This document shows, one piece after another, positions 44,510 through 54,600 of a stretch of DNA of 56,996 nucleotides (its first letter is position 1; every line of letters begins with the position of its first letter). The stretch spans positions 1-56,996 of the forward strand of contig JAJYZC010000013.1 of NCBI GenBank assembly GCA_021800255.1, written 5' to 3'. This stretch comes from Acidobacteriota bacterium (GTDB lineage: Bacteria > Acidobacteriota > Terriglobia > Terriglobales > Acidobacteriaceae). A program made the translations under genes and the position numbers. The notes under the pieces were generated by a model. That model searched no databases, was not told the DNA's origin, and saw only the letters and a program-made list of their open reading frames with translations.

Positions 44510-45511
44510 ATGGCGGACACTCCACTGATACAGGAAGAAACTGACTCCCAGACGGTTGTGGACCCCAGGGAGGGTCATGAGCTCGATGCCTTCTTAGGGA
44601 AGGCTTTCGACGAGAAGCCCCTTTGGACCGGCCTCTACGAGAGCATACGGGACGTGTTTTTTCCGCCTAAGCTGCCGCCTTTGGAGCTGACCTCGAAGCC
44701 CATCCCTGTGCCTGACCGGATGGCGGTGAAACGGAACCCCTGGGCAATTGGGTCCTCCATGATCGTCAACCTGGTGATTCTCCTGCTGGCCATCTTGTTC
44801 GTAGGCAGGAAGGTGATCGAGTCCACAAAGCCCTTCATTGCCATGAAGCTGGATGTGGAACCGATGCTGGGTCCGTCCGCTCCCAATCGAGCCGGTGGCG
44901 GCGGCGGCGGCGGCAACCACAGCCTTACTGAGGCCAGCCGAGGCAAGCTGCCCAAGATCGAGAAGAACCCGATTGTTCCTCCCATGGTGAAGACCTTCGA
45001 CAAGCCGAAGATTCCCATGGAGGCGGCCATCAATGTACAGCAGAACATCCAATTGCCCAACAACCCGCTGCCCTTTATTGGCATGAAGACCTCCGCCAAT
45101 GTGGTTCTCTCCAACGGAACCGGATCGGAAGGAGGCATCGGCAGCGGCAGCGGGGGCGGACTGGGTTCCGGGCAGGGCAATGGCTACGGACCAGGGTATG
45201 GCGGCAATGTGGGCGGTGGAGTGTACCGCATCGGCGGCGGAGTTTCACCGCCAGTGCCTATTTACACTCCTGAAGCCGAGTTCTCTGACGAGGCGCGGCG
45301 GGCAAAGTATCAGGGCGTGTGCATCATCGGCTTGATTGTGGACGCGCACGGCAATCCGCAGGATGTGCACGTGGTTCGCGCGCTGGGCATGGGACTGGAT
45401 CGGAAGGCCATGGAGGCCGTTCGCCAGTACAAGTTCAAGCCCGCCATGTTGAACGGCAAGACGCCGGTCCCCGTCTCTATCAACATCGAGGTAAATTTCA
45501 GGCTGTATTGA
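44510..45511 (+). CDS. TonB-family energy-transduction protein
   Basis: A 333-residue inner-membrane protein that should pass proton-motive-force energy to outer-membrane transporters. A cytoplasmic N-terminus of about 80 residues precedes one membrane helix (about 82-103, SSMIVNLVILLLAILFVG). The periplasmic linker is rich in Gly, Pro and Lys, with a GGGGGGG run and a GSGSGGGLGSG stretch. The C-terminal TonB domain (about 245-333) includes the usual YQGVCIIGLIVDAHGNPQDV and YKFKPAMLNGKTPVPV segments. The N-terminal cytoplasmic part is longer than in classical TonB. ExbB and ExbD genes are not in the window. Confidence 0.88.
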   Translation: MADTPLIQEETDSQTVVDPREGHELDAFLGKAFDEKPLWTGLYESIRDVFFPPKLPPLELTSKPIPVPDRMAVKRNPWAIGSSMIVNLVILLLAILFVGRKVIESTKPFIAMKLDVEPMLGPSAPNRAGGGGGGGNHSLTEASRGKLPKIEKNPIVPPMVKTFDKPKIPMEAAINVQQNIQLPNNPLPFIGMKTSANVVLSNGTGSEGGIGSGSGGGLGSGQGNGYGPGYGGNVGGGVYRIGGGVSPPVPIYTPEAEFSDEARRAKYQGVCIIGLIVDAHGNPQDVHVVRALGMGLDRKAMEAVRQYKFKPAMLNGKTPVPVSINIEVNFRLY

Positions 45512-45534
45512 AGACAGCGAGGAATCGAAACGGG

Positions 45535-45565
45535 GAGCGCAAAACGCTGCGCTCTTTTTCTTTTT
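45535..45565 (+). terminator. Rho-independent terminator of the TonB-family gene
   Basis: GAGCGC (45535-45540) pairs with GCGCTC (45549-45554), followed by a T-rich tract (TTTTTCTTTTT, 45555-45565). It lies 24 bases after the stop codon at 45511. Confidence 0.8.
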
Positions 45566-45634
45566 GGGCTTGGAGAGTGATGTGGACGCGCAACCCCAAT
45601 GCGCCTATATCTCTGACAACTTAGTTTTGTACCG

Positions 45635-45666
45635 CTTGAGGGTGCCCCAGCTTGAGGGTGCCCCAG
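45635..45666. repeat. Tandem 16-bp repeat next to the palindrome
   Basis: CTTGAGGGTGCCCCAG occurs twice in perfect tandem (45635-45650 and 45651-45666), running into the palindromic repeat at 45662-45686. It looks like local duplication of the flank of the repeat element. Confidence 0.7.
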
Positions 45667-45686
45667 GTCCCCTTTTGGGACCTGGG
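45662..45686. repeat. Palindromic repeat, copy 2 (CCCAGGTCCC...GGGACCTGGG)
   Basis: A perfect ten-bp stem with a five-base loop, CCCAGGTCCC and GGGACCTGGG. The same core is at 16718-16739. Both copies are intergenic. The rest of the 261-base convergent spacer (45512-45772) holds the terminator at 45535 and no gene. Confidence 0.68.
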
Positions 45687-45772
45687 AGAGCACAAACTGC
45701 AATGAAACGAATTCATATTGTCAGCGACCTGGATTGACTCGCCCGCAAGAGGCCAGATAAGCCAGGGGCGGC

Positions 45773-46903
45773 TCACAGCGCCTTGCGGACGGCGTCATGA
45801 AATGCCGGCCTGATCTCGCGGATCAATTGGCTCGCGCGGTCCGGCCAGGTGCGGTTGGTGAGCAGGACAACGGCCACGCCTGCATCCAGATCGATCCACA
45901 GCGAGCAGCCGCTGTAGCCCAGGTGTCCAATCGAATGCGGCGAAAAGTAGTGCCCGGCGGAGGAGTTTTCAGATGGCGTATCCCAGCCCAGCGCGCGCGA
46001 ACTGCCCTGCGGCCCCTGACGCCGGGCAAAAAGCTCGATGGTCCTGTGAGCGAACAGGCAGGGCTTTGCAGCCGCCGGGGTTGCGCTGCCTTGGGCGCGG
46101 AGAATCTCGCCGGAAAAGCGCAAAAGATCGGGGGCATTCGAAAACAGCCCGGCATGGCCGGCTACGCCCTTGAGCAGCCATGCATTTTCATCTTGCACCT
46201 CGCCCTGGATGCGGCGATGTCGTAAAGTTCTATCTTCTTCTGTGGGCGGAATCGAGGCGCGTTCGCTGCGCCGTGGGCAAAATCCCGTAGCCGCGAGTCC
46301 CAGCGGTGTAAAGACCTCGCGGCGCAGCCAGCCTGCCAGGGTCTCGCGCAGGCGCGCCTCCAGCGCCTTGCCGAGCAAAATGAAACCTGGGTCGGAGTAT
46401 TCGGCGCGAAGGCCCGGTTCGGCTTCCAGGGGCAGCTTTAGGCAGGCGCGAAGCAGCGCGGAGGGAGTGCGAACCGCGCGGAAGAACTCCACGTAGCCGG
46501 GCAGCCCTGAGCTGTGCGCCAGCAGGTGGCGCAAGGTCACACCCCGGGCCGGATCGCCGGGAACGCGGCCACGCACAAAATCTGGCAGCAGATCGCCGAG
46601 CGGTTCTTCCAGGTCGAGCTGCCCGCGCTCCACGAGCAGCATAGCCGCGGCCGTGGTGGCCATAACCTTGGTTACGCTGGCCAGATCGTACACCGTCTCC
46701 GCAGCCACGGACGGCGCGTCCTCTTCATAGGTGAAACGCCCCAGCGCGTCCAGGAGCACGGTCTCGCCGCCGGCTATCGCTCCAAACGCGCAGCCTGGGA
46801 ATGCGCGCCGTGTGATGGCGTCTTCCAGCACTTCATAGGCAGGGGTAAACTGGCTGCGGGAAGCGGCCGGTTTGCGGGCACGAGGGATGGTTTCCGATCT
46901 CAT
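45773..46903 (-). CDS. Serine hydrolase, beta-lactamase/PBP class C family
   Basis: About 376 residues from the ATG at 46903; the frame is open to 46975. The active-site S-x-x-K motif appears in DLASVTKVMATT, the second motif Y-x-N is read as YSDPGF, and the third K-T-G-like motif is HLGYSG near the C-terminus. Such proteins include esterases, D-Ala-D-Ala carboxypeptidases and beta-lactamase homologues; the substrate is not predicted. No signal peptide is seen, so cytoplasmic or unusually exported. It is convergent with the TonB gene. Confidence 0.85.
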   Translation of the reverse strand: MRSETIPRARKPAASRSQFTPAYEVLEDAITRRAFPGCAFGAIAGGETVLLDALGRFTYEEDAPSVAAETVYDLASVTKVMATTAAAMLLVERGQLDLEEPLGDLLPDFVRGRVPGDPARGVTLRHLLAHSSGLPGYVEFFRAVRTPSALLRACLKLPLEAEPGLRAEYSDPGFILLGKALEARLRETLAGWLRREVFTPLGLAATGFCPRRSERASIPPTEEDRTLRHRRIQGEVQDENAWLLKGVAGHAGLFSNAPDLLRFSGEILRAQGSATPAAAKPCLFAHRTIELFARRQGPQGSSRALGWDTPSENSSAGHYFSPHSIGHLGYSGCSLWIDLDAGVAVVLLTNRTWPDRASQLIREIRPAFHDAVRKAL

Positions 46904-47034
46904 CGTCTTCTGGCATGGTAGCGCGAATCCATCTCCTCCATTCCGGCGCCGCGCATTTTCTCGTTTGTGGGCCAATTCGAGCTACCTTTGCGTGCAGGCG
47001 GTTCGTCTATCATCCTGAATAGCGGGAGGAGAGG

Positions 47035-47925
47035 ATGCGTCTGCGGCAGGATTTTTTGCCGGCGGTGATGGTGCTAAGCCTGATGGGCGCGGGCGCCGCC
47101 CCTGCATTTGCTCAGGCGTTCACGCCGCCGCAGCCGGCGGCAAGTTCCCCGGCGCAAACGCAAACCGCTGCCGCGCCCCCGGCTATTCCACCGTCAGCCG
47201 CTCCAGCAGCTAAAACCTACGTCGTTCCTGCCGGCACCAAAGTGCTGCTCGAGCTGCGCAGCGCCATCAATACCAAAAGCGCCCGGCCCGGCGATGGCGT
47301 ATACCTGACCTCGATCTTTCCCGTCGTGGTCGGCAGCCGGGTCATGATTCCTGCCGGCGTTTACGTGCAGGGGGTGGTGGATCGCGTCCTCCGCGCCGGC
47401 CGCATCCGGGGCCGGGCGCAGCTCGACATGCACTTTACCTCCATCATCTTCCCGAATAATACGGTGGTGGAGATTCCTGGCGTCGTGAACAGCTTGCCCG
47501 GCGCAAGCCAGCAGACAGTGAAGAAAGATAAAGAGGGAACCATCCAGGAGAAGAGCGACAAGGGCCGCCACGCCGGAGAGGTGGCGAAGATCGCGGTTCC
47601 TACGGGAGCGACCGTAGGCGCCATCGGCGGTCTCGGAGCAGGCCATCCGCTGGCCGGCGGCATCGCCGGAGTGGGCGCGGGGCTGGCCGCCGCGGGCCTG
47701 GTTTCTCTATTTACACGCGGGGCGGACGTAAACATTCCCGCCGGCACCCAAGTGGAGATGGTGCTGCAACGGCCGCTCACTCTCGAAGCAGAGAACCTGG
47801 CCGCCGCAGGAGCGCCGGGAACGCCGGCGCCGCTGGTTCCCGCTCCCAACCAGCCCAAGCCGATGGCCAAGCCGGGACGAGTCCATCTGGTTTGCCCTCC
47901 CGGAAGCCTGGGGTGCGTGCAATAG
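47035..47925 (+). CDS. Secreted Ala/Pro-rich protein of unknown function
   Basis: A 296-residue protein with GGGAGGAGAGG before the ATG and a signal peptide (MVLSLMGAGAAPAFAQ). A Pro/Ala-rich stretch at about 28-58 is followed by a beta-rich domain (VVPAGTKVLLELRSAINTKS, SRVMIPAGVYVQGVVDRVL) that resembles the VirB10/TrbI-type outer-membrane beta-barrel fold, then a Gly-rich hydrophobic segment (GAIGGLGAGHPLAGGIAGVG) and a Pro-rich tail. The role is unknown; an envelope location is inferred. It is followed by lepB 44 bases later. Confidence 0.6.
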   Translation: MRLRQDFLPAVMVLSLMGAGAAPAFAQAFTPPQPAASSPAQTQTAAAPPAIPPSAAPAAKTYVVPAGTKVLLELRSAINTKSARPGDGVYLTSIFPVVVGSRVMIPAGVYVQGVVDRVLRAGRIRGRAQLDMHFTSIIFPNNTVVEIPGVVNSLPGASQQTVKKDKEGTIQEKSDKGRHAGEVAKIAVPTGATVGAIGGLGAGHPLAGGIAGVGAGLAAAGLVSLFTRGADVNIPAGTQVEMVLQRPLTLEAENLAAAGAPGTPAPLVPAPNQPKPMAKPGRVHLVCPPGSLGCVQ

Positions 47926-47969
47926 TAATCTACTAGAAGAGAAGAAATGCGAAGGGCTCAGAAAATCCA

Positions 47970-48557
47970 TTGCCGCATTTAACAGACGAAATTCAGGGAG
48001 CAGCCGGGCAGCCGTCTCCCGGCCACAACTCCGCGCCTCCGCGTAAGCGAAGCTCCATCGGGCTTTGGCTCCGCGATTTGCTGGTTTCCACTGCGGTTTC
48101 ATTGCTGATCATCACTTTCGTGTATCAGCCTGTGCGCGTCGAAGGGACCAGCATGATGCCGCGCCTCGACAACCGCGACCGGCTGTTCATCAACAAGTTC
48201 ATCTATCACTTTTCAGCCATCAAACGCGGCGACGTGGTGGTCTTCCACTATCCGCGTGATCCGGCGAAGAGCTACATCAAGCGCGTGATTGCGCTGCCCG
48301 GCGACCGCATCCAGATCATCGATGGGCGCGTATGGCTCAACGGCAAGCTGCGGCGCGAGCCCTACGTGCCGGCCAAGTACCGCGACAACCGTTCCATGGC
48401 GCTGATGACCGTGCCCCCGCACTGCTACTTTGTGATGGGCGACCATCGCTCGGTCTCTGACGACAGCAGGGACTTTGGCCCCGTAAACAGGTCGCTCATC
48501 TACGGTAAGGCCGTCTTTGTCTATTGGCCGGCCAAAGACGCAGGTGTGCTGCGCTAA
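47970..48557 (+). CDS. lepB: Signal peptidase I
   Basis: LepB removes signal peptides of exported proteins at the periplasmic face of the inner membrane. The 195-residue protein has a membrane anchor (about 36-52, LLVSTAVSLLIITFVYQ), the nucleophile Ser 61 in GTSMMPRL and the base Lys 104 in SYIKRVIALPGD. The box GDHRSVSDDSRDFG is also present. The length is short but complete for a single-anchor type. The start is TTG at 47970; the ribosome site is weak, so a different start is possible. Confidence 0.92.
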   Translation: MPHLTDEIQGAAGQPSPGHNSAPPRKRSSIGLWLRDLLVSTAVSLLIITFVYQPVRVEGTSMMPRLDNRDRLFINKFIYHFSAIKRGDVVVFHYPRDPAKSYIKRVIALPGDRIQIIDGRVWLNGKLRREPYVPAKYRDNRSMALMTVPPHCYFVMGDHRSVSDDSRDFGPVNRSLIYGKAVFVYWPAKDAGVLR

Positions 48558-48614
48558 TATCGCTGCTCCAGAATCATTGGAATCACGAGCGCCCGAAGGA
48601 AACAAAGCTGCGCA

Positions 48615-51600
48615 CTATGGTACGGCAAACGGCCGCAGGCCGTCGGAGGGAAACAGTCCCGTAGGAGCGGTGGCCGTCGAGGGTTGCGCACGGAACATGT
48701 AGCGCAAAAAGAATCCTACTGAAGCGAACGAGTAGTTGCGGGTATTGTTGGCGCCTAAATATCCCCCGGCAAACCAATGCGGAGTGATCTGATAGGCGTA
48801 CTCGCTGTTCAGGTCGTAGTTGGCGCTCACATCAGTCAACGCCGGAATCTGGGGGTTGTTCTGGCTGCTTTCGAGGGGTTTATCTGCGGCCAGCGGCCAC
48901 AAGGGCGTCTGCCCCTGCTCAAAGGCTTGCACTCCGATCGCGCTCATGATGTTGTAGTGCCACTTGGTGCCGTAGTGCCCGGCCCAGGTGAAGGGAATGT
49001 TGGCCAGAATGTACCCTTGCGGACTGAAGTAGCCGCCCATACCGTGCGTGAAGGCATTTTCATTGTGGGCGTAGTGCATGGCGAAAAAATTGGCCCCGAT
49101 GCTGAGGTTGCCGTACTCCGGCAGCGTGAGTGCGCGCCAGTAGCCGCCTCCAGTGCCGTTCACCTGGGTGTTGCTCTCCACCTCGTAGCCCGTCAGGTAC
49201 TCTCCTCCGGCGATCAAGTAGAATCCCGACTCCGCGCTGGCGCGGGAGTATTGCACTGATCCCTGATTGTCGATCACCCCGCCCCAAATCTGCCCCTTGG
49301 TCGCCAGTGTGTTCCCGGCCGGATCGCGAAGGCCGGCATAGGATAATTGCGAATCTCGTTGCGAATCGCGATTGAAGAAGAAAGTGAGCGGACCGTTGCC
49401 GGGGTTCCACATGCCGCGTGCGATAAAGGTGGAAACCAGAAAGCCGGCCGGCGTATATCCGCCGGCGAGAGCCAGATGGGGAAAGATCAATTGCAACTCG
49501 CCGCCCAGGCCGAAGGCGTTCTGTTGTGCCGGCGGCGACACATTCGGATCGGTCAAGGTTCCGATGGGCTCTGGGATCGCAGTCAGCGAGCATCCCGCGG
49601 TGGTGCATTCGTCCACCGACATAGTGGCTGTGCCGTCAGCCTGCCCGGAGTCGAGAAAGACCGGTTCGGCGACCGCGACAATGCGAGCGGCGCTGCCCAG
49701 CGGCGCGGAGGCCTCAAACGGGCTCTCGAAGGCCGCCAGATGTGCGTAGCCGAGTGTGCCGGAGCGGTAGTTGAGCAGCGCCGTGCCGCCCAGCCAACCG
49801 CTGTATCCGCTTTCGATGGCCGCCAATTGCTCCTCCGCTATCTCGCGCGGATTCAGGGGCGGCGCCTGGCGCTGGATGCGCACATAGGGCCCGGTCAACG
49901 GAGGCAGGTTCTGCTGTTCGAGCTGCTGATTGGTCAGCCCGGTTCCACCCGGCGCATAAGGCGCGGCTGAGTAGGAAGGGTATGCTTGGGGCGGAGGAGC
50001 GGCGGGTTGAGGATATACGGCTTCAGGCGGTAGCGCCGGAGCGACGATAGGGGCGTTGCCCAGCGTGTGCCTCTGATACCGCTGCTCCATTCGCCTCCCA
50101 GTCCTTCTGCGCCTGAGCAGGTGCGCTGAGGGCGAAGGCTTGGCAGGCGGCGTCGAGGGCTGCTGCGCCGGCGGCGTGGTTTGCTGGGTGGGGGCCGAAT
50201 ATGCTCCTGTCGTCACCTGCTGAGCAGAGGGCGTGTTTTGCGCCAGGGTGTATTGGACCTGGCCGGGAGGAGCTGCGCCGGATACCGATGGCAATCCTAC
50301 CTGCGCATTGGGAATGGTATGAATGACCGCTTCGGAGCCCTGCGTGATCTGGCTGTCGGTCTGACCGGCAAATAAAGTTTCCACTTCGGCGGCCTCGGCG
50401 CTCATGGGCTGCGAAGCCGTCTGCACCCCCTCCATAGAGGTGCCGTTGCTGGGCATGGCGCTGGCGGCGTTGGCGGGCTGTTGAAGAGACTCCTGAGCAC
50501 TGTCCGCACTCTCCGGGCCGTCCGCATCTCCGTACTCCCCCGACGGCGGCATATGCATCTGACCCATGTATCTGCTCAGTTGCGCTCCGCCGTTCGCCGT
50601 TCCCGCGGGCGGCGGATTGTTCATGCTCTGCGGAACGTAGTAGATCGGCGGCGGATTGGAGGGGGGGGCAGGCGCCGGTGCAGTCCCTGCCGGAGGCGTT
50701 TCCTGCTCGCTGGGCGCGGCCTGCGGATTGGCTGCGGGAGGCAGGGGCAGCGGGTTGTTTGAAGGTGGCTCATACTGCGGCGTCTGTTCCGTGGCCGCTG
50801 GCTGAGTTGCCGCAGCCGGCGGCGCGGCCTGGCTGATGGGCGCCGGCTGCGGGTAGGCAGGCAAAGTCGGCAGCCCGCCACTGGGAGCAGGCAGCGGATA
50901 AAGCTGTGGATTGAGCAGGCGCTTCGTATCGCCCGGCTCCGGAGACGCGAAGGAGCTTGGAGGCAGGTCAAGGCCGGTTTCCAGCTTCTCCAGCGGTGAG
51001 CCCGGAGGCAAGGCCGCCAGCGCCGCGCGCCAAAAGTCGCTGGCGCGCGCATTATCGCCGCGCGCCTGCTCAAAGCGGGCAGCCTGTTCCAGAATTCCCG
51101 GATCATTCGAATAGCGCGCCAGCGCATCACGCAGCCAGGCCTCAGCCTGAGCCATGTCTCCGGCTGTCATGGCCGCCGCAATCGCGCCCTGATAGTCTCC
51201 CGCGCTCGCGCCCGTCATGGGAATGGTTTTATAGAGAGCCAGCGCATCGGTGGCGCGGCCCACCCTGGCGTAAGCTCCGGCTATGGCCCTGCGCACAGCC
51301 AGATTATTGGGGTAATCCTCATACGCAGCCTGTAACAGCTCCACTCCGTGCACGATGTTGCCGTTGTCCATCGCCTCGGCGGCGCGCCGCACTGCCCAAC
51401 TCGCCCATATGTTGTTTACCTGCGCGCGGTCCGCTGCCGTCAGATCGGTGCGCTGGTCCAAGCGCATCATGACCGGATAGAGGCCGGTCGCGTTGTGCAT
51501 GTTGTAGAGCAGCCAGGCGTATTGGATCTCCAGTCCGGCAGGCATCTCGGTGCGGTGCAGAAGGTGGAAATTCTCCACCTCGTTCATATATTCTGCGGCG

Positions 51601-54600
51601 CGCCCGGTGTCGCCCACCTCCATATAGAGGCTGGCGATGCCTTGCACGAATCCCACGTCGGCGTCGAGCTGGCTGCGAATATCGGGCGGAATCTTGTTCA
51701 GTTGATCGAGCGCCTGACGATAATGGTTCCCGGCCATCAACGAAAAGACCAGGCCCTTCCAGGCGTCGGAGGCCAGCGAATGAGGAGGATGGAGCGAAAG
51801 CTCGACGGGCTGGCCGCTTGCCGTCTGCGCTGAGGCTGGCGGCATATCCGTGCCGGCCTGAGCCATACTGCCGGCGCCCAGCAGTCCCGCTCCGGCGCCG
51901 CCGCTGGAAACAGGCAGAGGAACCCCGCGCCTGCCGAGCTCGGCAACGCGGAGTTGATTTCGGGAGACGGCAGCGGCCGCCTGCTCGGCGCCATGCACGG
52001 AAGGCCAGTGAATCTCTGAAACTGGGCCGGAGCCGCTGGCAGGCGTATATTGCGGCTGCTGCGCCGCCGTCTTGGGCTGCGGAAGCACAACCGGCGCCAA
52101 TCCGTTGTAAGGATCCGGGCCGTAGGCGGGCAAAGGCGGCAATTTCGTAGTTTTTGGGAAGGGCTGGTTATCGGGATTGAGCAGCCGGTAGAGGTCGGCT
52201 GCGGTTACGGCGCGATGCGGCCGCAGGTCCTCCTCGGGATAAACCAGCACGTGGGCCAGCCGGTCGACGGGCGAAGCCGCAGGCATGGCCGCCAGCGAGG
52301 CGCGATAATAGTCGGCAGCGCGCGCATTGTCGCCCCGCGCCATCTCATAGCGGGCCGCAAGGGCCAGGATGGCGGGATCGCGGGGATAGCGTTGGAGAGC
52401 CTGGCGCAGCCAGATCTCGGCCTGGGTTTTGTCGTTCGCCGCCAGCGCCGCGCCCACAGCGCCCTGGAAATCCCCCGAGGTGGCGTTCTGCATGGGAATC
52501 GTCTTGTAGAGAGCCAGCGCCTCCTTGGCCCGTCCCACCTGCGCATAGCCGCCGGCTACCGCCTTGCGCACCGTCAAGTTGTTTGGGAAGGCTTGCGACG
52601 CGGCGTCCAGAATCTCCACGGCGCGGCGATAGTTGCCGTTGTCCATGGCGACTCCCGCGCGGCGCACGCTCCAATCCGCCCAGATGTTTTGCACTTGTTC
52701 CCGCTGCGCCACGGTCAGATCGCTGCGGCCCCCCAGTTGCATAAGATCGGAGTAGAGGGCGCGGTCGCTGCCCGTGTTGTAGAGCAGCCAGGCGTTCTGA
52801 ATAGCGATGGCGGGCGGCGGCAGCTCCCTATGCTTGGCATAGAATGCATTCACGCGCTGCATGTATTCGAGTGCGCGCGCGGTATCGCCCGTGGCCGCGT
52901 AGAGGCTGGCTTCGGTCTGTACGAAGCTGATGTCCGATTCCAGCTTCTGGCGCACCGGCGCCGGCATTCGCGCAATCTCCTCAATCGCCTGCGTGTCGCG
53001 GTTGCTGGCTTGCAGAGCGGTGATCAGCCCCTTCCAGGCGCTGGCCCGGCCCGGATTGGCCTCCAGCACACGGCGATAAATAGCAAAGGCCGTCGCGGAT
53101 TCGTTGCGCAGCAAATAGATGGAGGCCATCTGCAACTGGAGGGCCACGCTCGGCTGAGTTCCAGCCGCGGTCTCCAACTTCTCGGCGCGCTCCAGAAAGG
53201 CCTGCGCCACCGCGTACTGGTGGGCCGACTGGTACATCGCCGCCAGCGTGGAGAGAAAGCCTGTATTGGCCAGCGCCGCATCGTAAGTGTCCGCCGGCAT
53301 GTTTTTCACGTCGTTCAAAGCCTGCTCGTCCTCGCCCAGTGAGTGACGCGCACTGACCATGCCCATCCACGCGGACAGGTTGTTCGGGTCTGCGGCCACG
53401 ATTTGCCCATAGAGCGCCGCTGCCCGGTTGTAATCCTCGGCGGCCATCAGGATCCCGGCGTATTGGAGCTTCGTATCCTCCTCCAGGCTGCTTCCGTTCC
53501 CTGGGAAGGGCAGAGTGAGGGCCCGCGCCAGCACGCGCTGTGCGTCCCGGTTGCGGCCTTCAGCCTGATAGACCAGGGCCAAGGTGCGCAGATACTCCGG
53601 ATCCCTCTCCAGCGCGTATCTCACCCCCGGCGGAAACCGGCCGGCGGCGGCCAGAGCCCTCTGGTTGTCGCCCTGCTGGGCATAGGACAGGAACAAGCCG
53701 CGCCAAGCCTGCACGTTGCCCGGCTGAACCCTGACCAGCCGTTCGTAAACCCCGGCCGCAGCCGCATACTGTCCTTGCTTGGTCAGCACGCCGGCCAAGC
53801 CGGTCAACGCTTCCGGCCGGCGCGGGTCGATGCTCAATGCGTCCCGGTAGTCGATGGCGGCCAGGTTCAGCTCATTCGCGTTGAAGGCTGCGAGGGCCTC
53901 GTTCATGATGTACCACAGACGCGAAGTAGCCAGCGCCCGGCGCACGACGGCGGCTCGAAAGCCGTCCTGTTCGGCCAGGGTCAGGTAGCGGATCGCTTCG
54001 CCGAAGTTCTTCTGCTGCATGCGCAGGAATCCCAAACCCGCCACTACGCGCCCGTTGTTCGGCTCCTTCGCCAGCAATGCGTCAAACCGCTGCTCCGCCT
54101 CCGCCGTGCGGTGATCGTTGAGGGCCGTATAGGCCGCGACCTCAGCCGGCGTGCGGGCGATTCCGTAGCCGATTTGCGCCATCTTCCGCTCATCTTGCTG
54201 AATCAGGCCGGCCACCTCCGCATCGTTCGGGTGCTCTCTCAGGTATGCCCGCAACTCCGGCAGCGTGTTGGGATTGGCGCCGTTCCAGATGATTGCCTGG
54301 CGCAAGCCGGCCCGAGCGGTGGGGTCGTTGAGGTGCGCGCGCAAAATGCGCATGCCTTCGTCGCGGGTCTGCGCGTTGTAGGTGAGCATGATGCCGAGTG
54401 CAATGGCAAAGCGCGGATCACCGGGATTCTGCTGCGCCAAGGCGCGCATGCCGGCGATAGCCTCCTGCTTCCCGTTGGGCGTGCCAAACAAGGTTTGGTA
54501 GTAGGCCATGCCGATCGTCCCGCCCGGCGGATGGTCGCCGAACAACTGGCGGTAGATGCGCATCGCATCTTCGACTCTTCCCTCGGCGGCCAGTTTGCCG

